This document shows, piece after piece, positions 1 to 13,300 of a DNA stretch of 64,000 nt (position 1 is its first letter; each line of letters opens with the position of its first letter). Under the pieces are notes generated by a model. The model searched no databases, was not told the DNA's origin, and saw only the letters and a list, made by a program, of their open reading frames with translations. The DNA comes from Montifringilla adamsi (lineage: Eukaryota > Chordata > Aves > Passeriformes > Passeridae), in contig JAGGNK010010225.1 in assembly GCA_017590115.1 (NCBI GenBank), positions 4,402,001 to 4,466,000 on the forward strand, given 5' to 3'. Both the position numbers and the translations under genes were made by a program.

Positions 1-1246
1 GAAGTTGTGTTTAAAGGATTGGTAGGATTACCTCATAAATTAAGTTATGGTCTACTGAGGTCAGTTTTGTTGTGACCTTCATTAGGTTCTCAACTTTTCC
101 ACATCTCTAAAATTGCTTTACAGCATTGCTGTCTTTGAGGTGATGTATTTTAACCAAATGGAAAATAATGCTTAATGTTTTTTAATATTATTTTTAATTT
201 ATTACTTAATTTGATAAACATGGGAATGAAAACCTTTAATCACTTCTGTTTTGAGTGCTGCCTCATAGATCTAAGTTTTTTGGCTTTTCATGTTAGGGAG
301 ACCACTTCCATATTTTCCCATTCAGAAGGAAGATCAGTATTCTGTCATTATTGTAGTACTTCACGGCTTATTTCTGCTTTATGAAGCACTGATAAGTGCT
401 CCAGAGAGTGGGGTTTGAGAGCTAAGGAAAGTGTAGTAACATTGTGAAAATGGGACATGTTAGCTATGCATGCTTTTGAATGAATCTGCATGATTTTAGC
501 AAAAGCGCCTTGAAATATCTGATCTTATACTGAGGTCCTTGTCAGCTGTTAAGATACTGTACTTTGGTGTTTGGGGGTTTTACCTTCATCTGTTTCATGG
601 ATGATGAGATAGAAGCTGAAAATGACTGTCATGTGTTTTCGTGTTTAGTGGCGACAGTCACATTTCTGTTTGCTGTAGTTCATATACATGGCAGTGCAGT
701 TTAGTTAAATTCTGATCAAGTGTTCATTTCCAGGTATCCTTGTTTTGATCCTAAACTATGTAGGCTGTTAGTTACAAGTCTTGCACGCTCTTTAGAGAAC
801 TTCTGCTGCAGTCAAAACACTCCTTAATGAAGGTGACTTTTTTGGTGTGTTTCCATGTGTAAACTGGTCTGGTGATGCATGTAAGTTTCTAGGGTTTTTC
901 ATGTACATGCTGCAATGAATATCCAAACAAGAGAAGAATGAAGTGCTCAGTATCTTAAGAACAGTTATGAGCTCACAAAATACACTTCTATATTTATTTA
1001 TGAGATAGTCTAACCACTAGAAATAGAATCACTAATTATAAGAAGGTTGAAAAATATCTTCTTGTAGACACTTGGTTATATTTATAGACTCCAGTGCTAA
1101 GATATGAAATATATACAAAGAGCTACCAGATGAAGAAATACCTGGACTATTGTAACTGGTGGTGCAATATGTATCAAATCAGTTCTACAGACCAAGAGGT
1201 TAATAATTGCCTATGAAGTGTTAATTTGTGCTACTTTGTTTCTTAG
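1..1246 (+). other. TOP2B: TOP2B intron 3 (3' part)
   Basis: AT-rich intronic sequence upstream of the first recognised exon. I looked for the preceding TOP2B exon and did not see it here. A GATGATGA motif near 600 is not part of a convincing snoRNA. Confidence 0.8.
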
Positions 1247-1310
1247 TAAATGCTGCTGACAATAAGCAGAGGGACAAGAATATGACTTGTATTAAAATAT
1301 CCATTGATCC
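1247..1310 (+). CDS. TOP2B: TOP2B exon 4
   Basis: Acceptor tcttag and donor gtaagt bound 64 bases encoding [20 protein letters not shown] in the GHKL-type ATPase domain. The first two bases complete a Val codon begun in the upstream exon, which is outside the window. The last two bases form Pro with the next exon. Confidence 0.95.
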
Positions 1311-4300
1311 GTAAGTAAAAGCATGTTTTCATTTGCTTTCCCCTGCCAGTGCTATTGCAGTTTAGATTTGTACAAATGATTTTACTAATGACATTGAATT
1401 TCTTGAAAACAGAATATTTTTGTAATTGTTTCCATTAGCTTCATATGTTAAGATGAAGAGGTGAATTAAAAGTGGTTATCATTAAGTGCTACCATTCTGA
1501 ATTTGTAATAATTGCTTTCCTTAACCATTTGTTAAGGTTTGAATGAAACTTAAAACCAGAAGTTCATAAAATTTATGAAAAATTTAAATTGGCAGTGCAT
1601 AACTACAGCCAGTCAGGCTCTTTACAGATCTTAAATACCAGCGCTGAGGTTTTGTAACACAGTTTTGTCCCTCTTGAACCTCTGTGTTAACTCCTTTAGC
1701 ATTAGGATAAGACTCTTTGAATTAGTCATCTATATTGCACTGAAACTTTATATTACAAATACATCATTTCCATGTTTTTTGAAACTGAAGACCTGAAGAG
1801 ATAATTTCTGGTGCGAAGTGCTGTATTTAAATGGATGCTGATTGGGTTCCTTTAGTAGTACTTTTTCACTGACATTTAACTGACTAATAAATTATTTAGA
1901 AAGCTACTTTTCAGACCGAATCTTTAGGGTAAATATGCTGAGAAGCAATTTTTCTACTTCCGTCATGGAGTGGGAGGGAAATTGTAAATGTGTAAAATTG
2001 CCTGACCTGTCCTGATTTTGAACTCTCTAATATTCAAAAAAGAAAATCCTGTGTAAGGGCTAAAAATATTAATGGTGCCAGATATTGATGGATTTTGGCA
2101 CTGATACATAAAATAAGTCACAATATTTATCATAGCTCAGAAATAACACTTTTAAACAGATGATAACTTGTCTGGATGGACTTCAATGAAACCTTAAAAG
2201 CTACGTCTCTAACTTGAGTTTAATTCTGTAGCTGTCAGGATCCTGTTGTAGTTCATGTTGACAGTGAAAGCTCTTCAAACAGATTTTTGGGGGTTATTGT
2301 TATATGAAATACTGTCATGTATTTCAGTTAAGCTCCTTCTTCCAAGACATATAATAAGCAAAAATAAGTGGAGTTTTTTGTAACTAAAATCATTAGAGCT
2401 CTAAGTAAATGTGGTAAGAATATAGTCTTTTGCTGTATTTTTGTGTAGTTATTTTATTTACTGTGTTTAAACAGGTATGCAGAAGTCTGTTTTCAAGATT
2501 GCATTCATTTGCTTAATGTCTTCACTATTTTCTAGGGAATCAAACATTATCAGCATATGGAATAATGGAAAGGGGATACCAGTTGTGGAACACAAAGTAG
2601 AAAAAGTATATGTACCTGCTTTAATCTTTGGGCAGCTACTAACGTCCAGCAACTATGATGATGATGAGAAAAAAGTTACAGGCAAGGCTGTTTAATGTGC
2701 TGTGTTTTATTCAGTTAAGCCATGGTGTGACTCTTCAGTATGCTTCCCCTTCTTAATTTTTCTCTGTCTTTTCTATTTCATAACAGGTGATGACTTAGTC
2801 ACCATTACTATAGCTCTTAGAGTAAAAAGACTTAAAGGAAATATCTTACTTTTACTCTTTGAATACCAGTATTTACAGAAACATTTACATTTACATCTCT
2901 AATGTCAGTACTCGTTATTGAGTAACAAACAACATACTTTTATATTTTAATTGTGATGTATATGAGTATTTAAAAACTTCTGCTCCTGAGATGCAGGGAA
3001 AAATAAATTGGATAAATTAGGGTATGGTTTATTATCCTTAAATTTAAACTAACCTTACTTTACTATATGTTGGCTTTTTTCAGGTGGACGCAATGGCTAT
3101 GGTGCAAAACTTTGTAACATATTTAGTACAAAGTTTACAGTTGAAACTGCTTGCAAGGAGTACAAACACAGCTTTAAGCAGGTATAGAAGTGTTCAAAGC
3201 TTCTGTCCTTTTTTTTTTTTTTTTTGTGCTGTAGTTACAGGTCTAAAATCTAACACATATATTTCAGGATTGTTTAACAAAATGGATAATTCCTCATTCA
3301 AAGGGATATGTAGAATTTGCAGGCTAGGTTAGTTCAGTTGGTAAAAAATGGTATTTCTGAATGTTAGGCTTTTTGGGTAAAATAATACTTTGGACTGTTT
3401 GGTGACTAAAAATTTCTGTTAAAACTAAAGTATATTCATGTACCTATGAAAAGAAATATAGTCAGTTGAAATATTTTGAAATTGCTGTTGTATAATTTGT
3501 CAAAAATATCTTTCTACTTAGCTATGCAAACATGGAAACAATTATCTGTGTAATTTTTTATGGTGTTAAAAACAGATTTTTCAATTTTTATGTAATGAAT
3601 TTAACTAGCCCCATGGACTTAAGTGCAAATCCCTCACCTGAACCCAATGCTCATTGTTAGTACACAGACCAAGACTGTGATCAGGTGTACTGTATTTAGC
3701 TTTGAAATGGACACCTTTCTAAAAGTTTAAAGTACTTTGGCAGAGTCTTAAATACCAAAGTTCCTTGGCTTTACAGTCTTTCCCAGTTGGGGGCTTTCTT
3801 CTCTTACTTTCTGGACAATTAATTAATTTCTGGTCATGCTGTCATATCAATACATAAAAAATACACTTAATCTGTTATGCCTGTCTCTTAAAAAATGTAA
3901 TATTTTATGCTGACTGCCAAAGGGCAAATTAATATTGGTTCAAGTGTACTTTTTGAAAATGACTAAATGCTTTATGGCTTGAAGTGGTACGTTTGCAGTA
4001 TTTTCAATATCTGTGAAAATTTATTAGAACTGAACTTTGATATATGCTGTGAGCAGATGTTCTGCTTGATCATGCAGATGTGCCCATGTTCTTAAATAGG
4101 GAACCATACAAGACTCCTGAGTCAAATCTGAGCACCTTGGGTTTGTTTTTTTTGGCACACTGCACAGCCACCAAGATGCTGTCCTGGAGATTACTGAGTC
4201 TCTGCACAGGGACTAAAAAGCCTCTCTGCAGAGGTGTGTGGTAGATTGAAAGTGTTAAATGGATGGGTAACAAGGACTGTAATCCCAGCTCACCTGTTTC

Positions 4301-7300
4301 TAATTTAGCAAGTTCTGTGGGAGGCTCCATTTGCATTAGAATCATGTCCATCAATGTAATAATACCTGCAGGTTTCCAGAAACCACAAATATGCTGTCAC
4401 CTATGCTTATGCTTACCTTTGTAAATCAATTAACTTTGTGTAGTGTTTTACCAGAGGAGATTTCTAAAGGAAGTTTGTGAGCTTTTTCTTGTGTAACTCT
4501 TGCAATCCCAGCATAGCTAGAAAACGGAATAAAGGAGGAGGATAATGTGTTGTAAACTAATATCTAAAATGTTTTGTTTCCAAAGACTTGGATGAACAAC
4601 ATGATGAAGACCTCTGAACCCAAGATTAAGCATTTTGAAGGTGATGACTACACATGCATTACATTCCAGCCAGATCTGTCTAAATTTAAAATGGAAAAGC
4701 TTGATAAGGATATTGTGGCCCTGATGACAAGACGAGCATATGATTTGGCTGGGTCGTGCAAAGGAGTCAAAGTCATGTTGAATGGGAAGAAACTACCTGT
4801 AAGAACATCACTTGATGTATCTTGAGTGTACTGAGTATTTGGTGCAGAGGGTAGTGACTGTTACCTGTTACTTGTAGGTAAATGGATTTCGCAGCTACGT
4901 AGATCTTTACGTTAAGGACAAGCTGGATGAAACCGGAGTCGCTCTCAAAGTCATCCACGAAGTCGTGAATGAACGATGGGATGTGTGCCTCACTCTGAGT
5001 GAGAAAGGGTTCCAGCAGATCAGCTTTGTAAATAGTATAGCTACCACAAAGGTGAGTGGTTAGATCAAATGGTACGAAATAGAAATGATAAAATGCGTGC
5101 TGAGGCTATGCCCAGTCAGGTGTTTGATAAAACAGTGAGTCTGGGTTGCTATAAATAAAAGGTGAGGTAATCCACTGCATGAGAGGAGCTGGCAGAGCAA
5201 TTGAATGCAATCAAAATACATTCATAGCAGTATTTCTACATAAGCACTAGTTTTGAAAACGCTAGTAATCATTATTGGTGATACTGATGTCTTATGTGAG
5301 AATACATGATGTTGAAGAAAATGAAGAGAATTTATTTCTTCCTCTTAAACACATTGTAATAAGATAATTCTGAAAGTAAGGTTAAAAAGTGTACAAATGT
5401 CTTTAAAGCTACCAGCAGCAAGTTTTGGAGGACAAAAATGGCTTTTGGTGTTCTTGAGAAATGACTGTCCATTTATTGCTTTATGATGGAAAAAATTGCC
5501 CTGAAGTTGTTGAGATTAATTTTCTTTTATTTGTGTATCTTCGTAAGGATACCTAGGTTTTCTTTGCAACTATAGTGGTAGTGATATAATAACAAGGAAA
5601 GCTCTGAAGTTATGCTAAAGCAGCAATGTGCTCAGCATAATGTGCTCAGTGCTTCTCAGCTTGTGGGGATGGTCAGGCAGGAAGGGAATCACCTGAAATC
5701 AACCAGCCTAACTCTTGTTTATACCCTTTTGACATGAACTAGATTTAGGGATCTGTGGTCCACCATGGTGAAAAAAAAGCCTTTGTCACTTTTGCTCTTC
5801 ACAAATTGCCCTGGATGAGTGGCCTAACAACTAGGCAGTTAAGTTAGCTCTCCCTAAACAGTCTAGTTATTAGAGGTAGCAGATCTAACAAGTTGGATTC
5901 AACAAGACTAGAACAAACAGTCCCAGTAACTGGTAAGACTTTCTAGAGAATCTTCACTGTGAGCTTTCCAAAAGATGGGAAGGATAAGAATTGTTAATCA
6001 GGCTTTTTGAAACCTCTACTTGCTCAGATCTCTGTTGAAAGAGTCAGAAGAAAATTCTAATGGTAGCACAAATGGTTCATAGGCACCGGTGGTTACACTT
6101 AGTCTAGCAGGTGCCCAGGAATGTCAGTGTTAATCTTGGTGGTAGGTAATGTGTAGCCAGTGTTTGATGGGACATAATTTTTGTTACATAACTTCTTTTC
6201 AGTCACTCCCTGTGTGGCTGAACGAATGTTCTCTGGTAAGGGCAAGTTTATTTCATTGTAGAATATTTACTTTCTAAGTGTGCATTGCAGTTAAAAACTT
6301 TGTCAAAACTAGAGATGACAAATCAGGTAGTTGAAAGGTTATTTACAGCTTTGTTTTAGTTCAGGCCTCTTTGAAGGCCTGAACATAAGGCATAAGGCAA
6401 CATAAAGAAAAAAAATAACATGACCCTAAAGATGTGTACTATACTTTTATGATGAAACTGGCAATATAGAGAAACTTCATTATGACTGATACCAAGCTAA
6501 AAAATTTGTTTGAAAATACTGAATACTTCCTGATTCCTAAGTAAAATAAATTGCATACACTTACTCTGAAGATTTTGGATTTTACTCTTCTGGATCAATT
6601 TTCACCATCATGCAGTTACACATACATTGTTATTATATAGTCTTTTGAAATATGCTTAAGAAATAGGTCTGTGTATTCTTCAAAACTAAGTGTTGTAATT
6701 TCTAGTTTTCCCCCCTCTCTCAATCCATGCTTTATGTGTTTTACTGGGTGTGGGATGTTCGGGCAGTGAACCCCCTCACCAGCAATTGTTGAGCAGCTAC
6801 CCACTGATGGGACATAATGGGTAGTAATTAACTGCATAGGCTGCCTGCCCCCTTATCTGTTAACAGGTGAGGAGCTCATTCTAGCTGTTAATTATCACTG
6901 TTTGCTGACAGCTTTTTGTTTCTGCATCTGGGTAAATTTCACCCAGCCGTAACTTTCCCCCATCTTATTTAAACTTGCTGTAAATTCCAAGTAAGTTTTT
7001 TATTAGGTTGCCGGTGTGGTGTTTTTTGAGGGGTCTTTGGGAGGTCAGGCAGTATGTTGAGGTACAATTCCCTTGTTTAGTTCTTGTAAATTGGTTACCT
7101 TTTTCAGCTCCCCTTTTAATCAAAGTTTTGCCATAGTAGACCACCACAAAATTCGACTTCAGGCTCTGATACAGCTCTTGAAAGAATGTTTGTAGCTATT
7201 AACAGATATCAGTTGTACAGATAACCTTCAGTGAGACTTGAACACTGATTAAACATGGTCTTCTTAAATTCTGAATTTCAAATAGTAGCTGTGGCAGAAA

Positions 7301-10300
7301 TTGTAGTAGAAGCCTCAGATATTAACATAGCAATCTAATGCTATGTATATGCTTTAATATGGTGGCACTGCTAACTGTAATACTACCAGTCATTTTAGCA
7401 GAAATGTTCAGCCAATACATTTGCAGTGTCAGAAGATGGACTTGCATGGAGAGAGAATCCCAACCTGCTAAAATTTGCTGGAGCAAGAAGTTCAGGATTA
7501 TTCTAGATTTCAGACTTATTTTAATAAAATAAATATAATTTTAAAAATGCAGAAGAAAATAGGATTGAAATTGTAAAACTAATTAAATGAAAAGTTCAAA
7601 TTTATAGTTAGCTTCTGAATTTTTCTACCATATAAACCATCTATCTGTCCATAGAGTTTAGACGTAGCTTACCCCCAAATCAATGAAAACTGTTGTCTAT
7701 GAGAAGAATAGAACACTATATAGGAGGCAGTCAAAGTTTCATTTTTAAGATTTTTGTTAGCACTTAATTAGATACCTTTTCATCTTGAAGTTTGCAAGAC
7801 GGGGATTCCATCATTACTTTCTGGAAAAAGAAGGTTGTGCACTTCTAGCTCTCTAGAACATCCCTCACTCACAGCTGGAGGCTTTAGAATGGACTCAGGA
7901 ACAGGGAACTGCTGTAATAACTAGTATCTCCTAAGAATAGGAGCTGCTATAATAACTAGTAAATTGCTAGTTTTCTTGATATGTCAGATGCTACTTTTGG
8001 CAAAATTTAAAAATTGCTAAAGTTTTAAATGCAAAAATATATTGAGTTGTTCCCATAAGCATAAGATTTCAGTAATGTGATGAGTAAAAGAAATGCATTT
8101 CAAGATTGCCATTCAAGTGTGGAATGATTTTGAAACGTGTAATTTGATATTTGCTGGTAATAGCATTTCTTTACAGTTTGGAAATGGATTTATTTTTCTT
8201 TAAAGTGGCAGGATATTGATAGATCAGCCTTCCATTGAACTCTTCCTCTACTGAAACTCTGTCATGCATATGTGGATAAAAACAGTTGTGTTTTAATTTT
8301 GGCAGCTTTTGGGGTTTGGATGTGGGTTTTTTGGTTGGCTGTTTTTTTAGAAGAAATGCCATGAGAAAAGACTTTGCATGGTGCTTCTAATGGTTTGTGT
8401 TGCAGTTTTAGTAGATGACTCTAGGAACTGAGAGAAACCATAGATGATTTCTTTGAAGTGCAACTACTGGTTTGGTTATGACTAATAATATTTACTAGCT
8501 TAACTATCTACTCTCTTTTTTGTTTTTTAATTTAAATCTCTGCTTTCTGCATGAAGCTGAGAACAGCTGCTATCCCATCAATTCTACTTCTTTACATCTT
8601 CAGTCTTTTCACAAGCATATTCTGTCTTAAAATGTAGAAACCTAACTTTTGGGGTTTGATTGCTAGTTGTTTTCCTCTTTTTGGCTGCTCTTTATTCTTG
8701 GTTTTGTGTTATTTCTTACCTATCCTGTGCTTCCTCATACCTGTCAAGAGCTTTTTTTCCTTCCTCAGTTCTGTTTTAAATACAGCTTTAAAGAGCTAGG
8801 GTTTTTCTGTTTGTTACATCATGATGAACTTCTCCATAGACACGTGTTCTTTGTTTTGTCTGCCCTAATGTAGATTGTTCTGAACAGGAACCAGTATTTA
8901 GTCTGTGTTTTTGTAAGGTGCTAACTGATCTAAAGCAAAGGTCATCTGTGTAAAATATGGAATGTTGAGTTAGGTATGTTTTCATTTTATGGGTTATACC
9001 TGCATTGCTCCACTTTTCATTACAAGATTTTAGTCAAGGTTATATGAACTTCCTATGACAGTCACTAGAATTTAACATTTTATTAATATTCTGGCTTTTT
9101 TGTCTACAAATTTAAAGGAAGGTATTTGAGTAATCAATCAATTAATTTCTGTCATCCTCACTTGAGTGAAGACTGAATGGCCTGGAAAAAACAGATTTTT
9201 CTATCTTATGATGCAACTCAATGTGCATGGATTTCTGTACCAATATATGACTACAGGAATTTTGTTAATACAGCTAAAACTATTAGGAAATTTAATGGTT
9301 ATTTTGTTTATTATTTTGGTTTTTTTCCTCTTCCCTCATTCAGGGTGGTAGGCATGTTGACTACGTGGTGGATCAGGTTGTGGGAAAACTGATAGAAGTG
9401 GTGAAAAAGAAGAATAAAGCTGGAGTTTCAGTCAAACCATTTCAGGCAAGTAACTTTATGCAAAAATATTGAAAAAGAGGAATGTGAGAATTTTGTTGAG
9501 TAAATTGGTTTCTGTGTTTTAAACAGGTGAAGAACCATATATGGGTTTTCGTTAATTGCTTGATTGAAAACCCATCATTTGATTCCCAGACAAAGGAAAA
9601 CATGACATTGCAGCCTAAAAGTTTTGGGTCCAAGTGCCAGCTATCTGAGAAATTTTTTAAAGCAGTAAGTATAGCTCTTTTTTTTATTTTTTTTTTCTTT
9701 ATGAAGTGGTAATTGACACACTGGACCAAATGTATGTATGCTCTATAGCAGAAGATTAGTTATAGTCCATCGTGGTACTGCAGTGACTTTTGCATACTCG
9801 GGAAGTGGGGTGAAGGAATGTCTTTTCATTCTCTGGTCTTAATAATGGATGCAGTGACTGTATTTTGATTGTTGCCCTGGATTTAAAATTCATCTGATCA
9901 ACTTGTTTGTTGGAGATTCTGGCATTTACATTGGAAAATGAAATGAATTAGACGCTTAAAATCTAAACGAGGTCCTTGATCAATGTTTTTTGTGTTAAAA
10001 TGTTTTTCTGAAGTTGAGAATATTGTCTGCCTTACTCTTTGGTATCAGTTCTATTTGGTTTCACTGGAGTGAAGAGCGAGAGAGAGGATATTTCACATTT
10101 ACTTTTTGTCCAGTAATCAAGGAAATGCAAAATGGTGCCTGTAGTATTCAAAATGATCATTATTGTCAGGAAGTAAGTTTAAAAATTTTTCTGTAGATGG
10201 GCTAAGAATTGCTGTTCTAAATGAATGTATTTGTAGAAATATATCAGAGAGGTTTTTCCTCTACTACATTTTCATGCAATGAAGGAAAAGTAGAATTCTG

Positions 10301-13300
10301 TTAGCCAGAACTCATTTTACTAAGTCCTATTTAATGCCAGTAGCCTTAAATGAAACTCCAGTAGTGGGGAGAACAGTGCCATTGCTAATACTCCTGGCAT
10401 CAGAACTTTACTGATTGTATAGTGGTTTATTCTTCTAATTCTGTGTTATGGATGACATTCCTATAGAATTTAGAGGAAAAAAAAACCCACAACAGTCTTG
10501 TATAACAAAATCTGAAGAATAAACACATGTTGTATTACCATCAGCAGGTTTGATTTATAGTGTTTTTAATATTCCCAGAAGTAAACATTGATTTCCAGAT
10601 GCATTAAATGTGCAGCACAATCTCAGCAATGAATGCTGTATTATGGGGGATAATTAAAAGCCAAAGCTCATAGTATTTTGCTCCATCTGTGTTTTCTTTT
10701 GATGTGAAACCAAACCTAAAGCAGTTTTAGTTTAGAAAATACATTATATGCTATTTTTGCTGCAGATGTGTTTCTAAAATTGATATCAGATTCTCAAGTG
10801 GTTGGTAGAAAGCTTATTCTCAAATATTTTTGATTGTCTTTCAGCTATTTTCAGTCATTTCCAAAGAAAATTTAAATGGTCATAAATATCCCATAAGGCT
10901 GCTTTTTGCTGTCAAAATCCAGGAAACAAATGCTTAGTACCTAAAATGTCTCAGCACATCAACTACATAGCATAAGAAATCCTCTTGTTAGCTCTCCTTT
11001 GCTCTTTCCATCAGTTATGGACGTGGTGGAAAAGGAAACTTTTTGTGTTGTGTTTTAGTTGTATGTGCATAAAGTGCTAAATACTAAGGTGTGTGTTAAT
11101 CCCTTGGCCTTTCATAGGTTCAATTTTTAAAATTTAGAGGACTTAGAAACAGTGTTAATGATTTAAAACCGACATGTAAGAATCTGCTATCTGAAGCTTT
11201 ATTTTGCTCATCCACAATTCTGATTTGTTGCTTGTAGGCCTCTAACTGTGGTATCATAGAGAGTATTTTGAATTGGGTCAAATTTAAGGCACAAACTCAA
11301 CTGAACAAAAAATGTTCTTCAGTGAAACACAGTAAAATCAAGGGCATTCCGAAACTGGATGACGCTAATGATGCTGGTAAGAGCACTTACTTTTAAATTT
11401 TTTACTGTTTCATAAATTCTTCACAGACATGCTAATTTGAAAACTGACTTTTTATTTCTCATCCTTATGTGTTTTTTAATAAAAATCTTTCTGGTTTTCT
11501 AAACTTTCTAGAGCTAGAATTGAAACATGATGGTGAGTTTGGTGTCAGGAATGTTGTCCTAGGGTAGAGAATTAATGACACTGAACAAAAGTGGCAGTCT
11601 AGGTTGGTACTGGAAGAGTGTGTATCTTCTAATTGTGGTTTCCTGCTGAATGGTGTTACCAGCATTCCATTGTGGAGGTGACTGGTCTTCTTGACCTTTC
11701 TAATGTCAGAAAGATCAGAATCTTTGTAGGGTCAGAAGGTATAGGAAGTAAATCACATAGTGTGCAGACCTGAGGGAACGGCTGAAGAGACTTATTTCAT
11801 TAGACTTTAAATGCCATTAGGTTCCTGTTTGGGAATATAGGGCAAGCTGACAATCTCTGCTGGCTTGCTTCCTTAGCACAGATAAGGGATCAGGATCAGC
11901 TGGCCATCTTTGTGCCAATAGCAATGGGATGGGAGCTGTTATTGAATGATTTCAGGGGCACACATGGCTAAAGAGCTCCAAATGTTGCCAGTCTGTCTTA
12001 TTGTTAGCTGGTTTTTAATACATCCTCACATTAAACAAAGATAGGGAAGTTGCAGTGGAATGTGTGGGTGGGCTGAGTAGGTAAAAGCATGGAACACTAA
12101 GAAAGAGGCATGGTTTTGTTTGGGTTTTTTGGTTGGTTTGGGTTTTTTTTGTGCTTCAGCGTTCAAGCCAAAGATCACTTGATGAGATGATGGTTCTGTT
12201 TAATTTTCCTCCCTTTCTTTTTGATTCCTTGGTTATTAATTTTTTTAATTGAGTTTTCTTCAGTATTTAATTACTTTTTAATTTATTCAGATGTCATATT
12301 TTGCCTCAAAAGTTGATAATTGCATCTACTCTAATATTTTGCCTGTGGAATTTTCACTCCTCATTCAGATATATGTTCCTGATACTTTTCTTGCCAATAA
12401 GATTGTGTGCTTGAAGAAATTAGGTATTTTCATGGATATCAAGCCTAGTGCTCCTAACTCAGATAATGAATGATTTTGGACACACTTTTTTGGTAGTATT
12501 TTTAGCTTTGCTTAGGAGATCAGGCTTCAAAATAACTTCTTACTCTTTTTTTTTTTTTGGCTGGGGGTGAGGGGAAGGGAGAGTCTGTAACAAGGGAGCT
12601 AATAAAATGTTCTATTGGTTTTCATCCTGAAAGTTTTTAACTAAAAAGGCATATAGGGATTCATTTGGGCTGAACACTCATTCCTAAAGGTTTGCATGAC
12701 TTGAATGCTTGTTACCCAGGTATTTCTCTGATGCCTAATTATTGTTTAATGTTGAGAGAACTCTGCATCTCCTGAGGAGGCTTAGCCAGGTATTGGTTTG
12801 TTGAAGATGTGGAATATACTGGATTTCTGACACTGAAGACATTGCACATTCAGGGTGGACACCCAGGAAGTGCAGCAGGGAGAGAGCAGTCTCTGGCCAC
12901 AAACCCCTCTGACTTCAGTTATTCCTGTGGTTTTTAGATTTCTGTCTTTACTTCAAGAGAGAGTTTGAAGCCGAGGTCCAGCATTCACAGGTTTCTTGTA
13001 TGCCTGGTACCCTGAATGTTTTAATCATTGCCAGTTAATGCTAAAGTATAGGAGAGATGTGTATCTGTAGAGTGATGCATGTGCTGCAGATTTCTTCCCC
13101 CTCCTCTGTAAAGAAAGGGTCCTATACCTGGTCATTCTTGCCATCTTGAACAGCTATACATAGCTCTGTGGCTTGTTGGGGGAGAAGAGGTAGAAATCAA
13201 AACAAAAATTAAGTATATAGGATTGTAAGGGAGCAGCTAGATTACTAAATCAGGTGAAGCATAAAAGCATTTTTTTAACCTGTCAGTTCATGTAGTTTTG

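Noticed and set aside
595..715. C/D box snoRNA suggested by GATGATGA followed by CTGA
   Set aside because: Spacing is too long, and no terminal stem or C'/D' boxes are seen.
1..1246. Upstream TOP2B exon 3
   Set aside because: No segment encodes the expected preceding ATPase residues; it must lie left of the window.
12112..12153. GGTTTT-type repeats as telomere-like sequence
   Set aside because: Not regular TTAGGG; ordinary G/T-rich low complexity.
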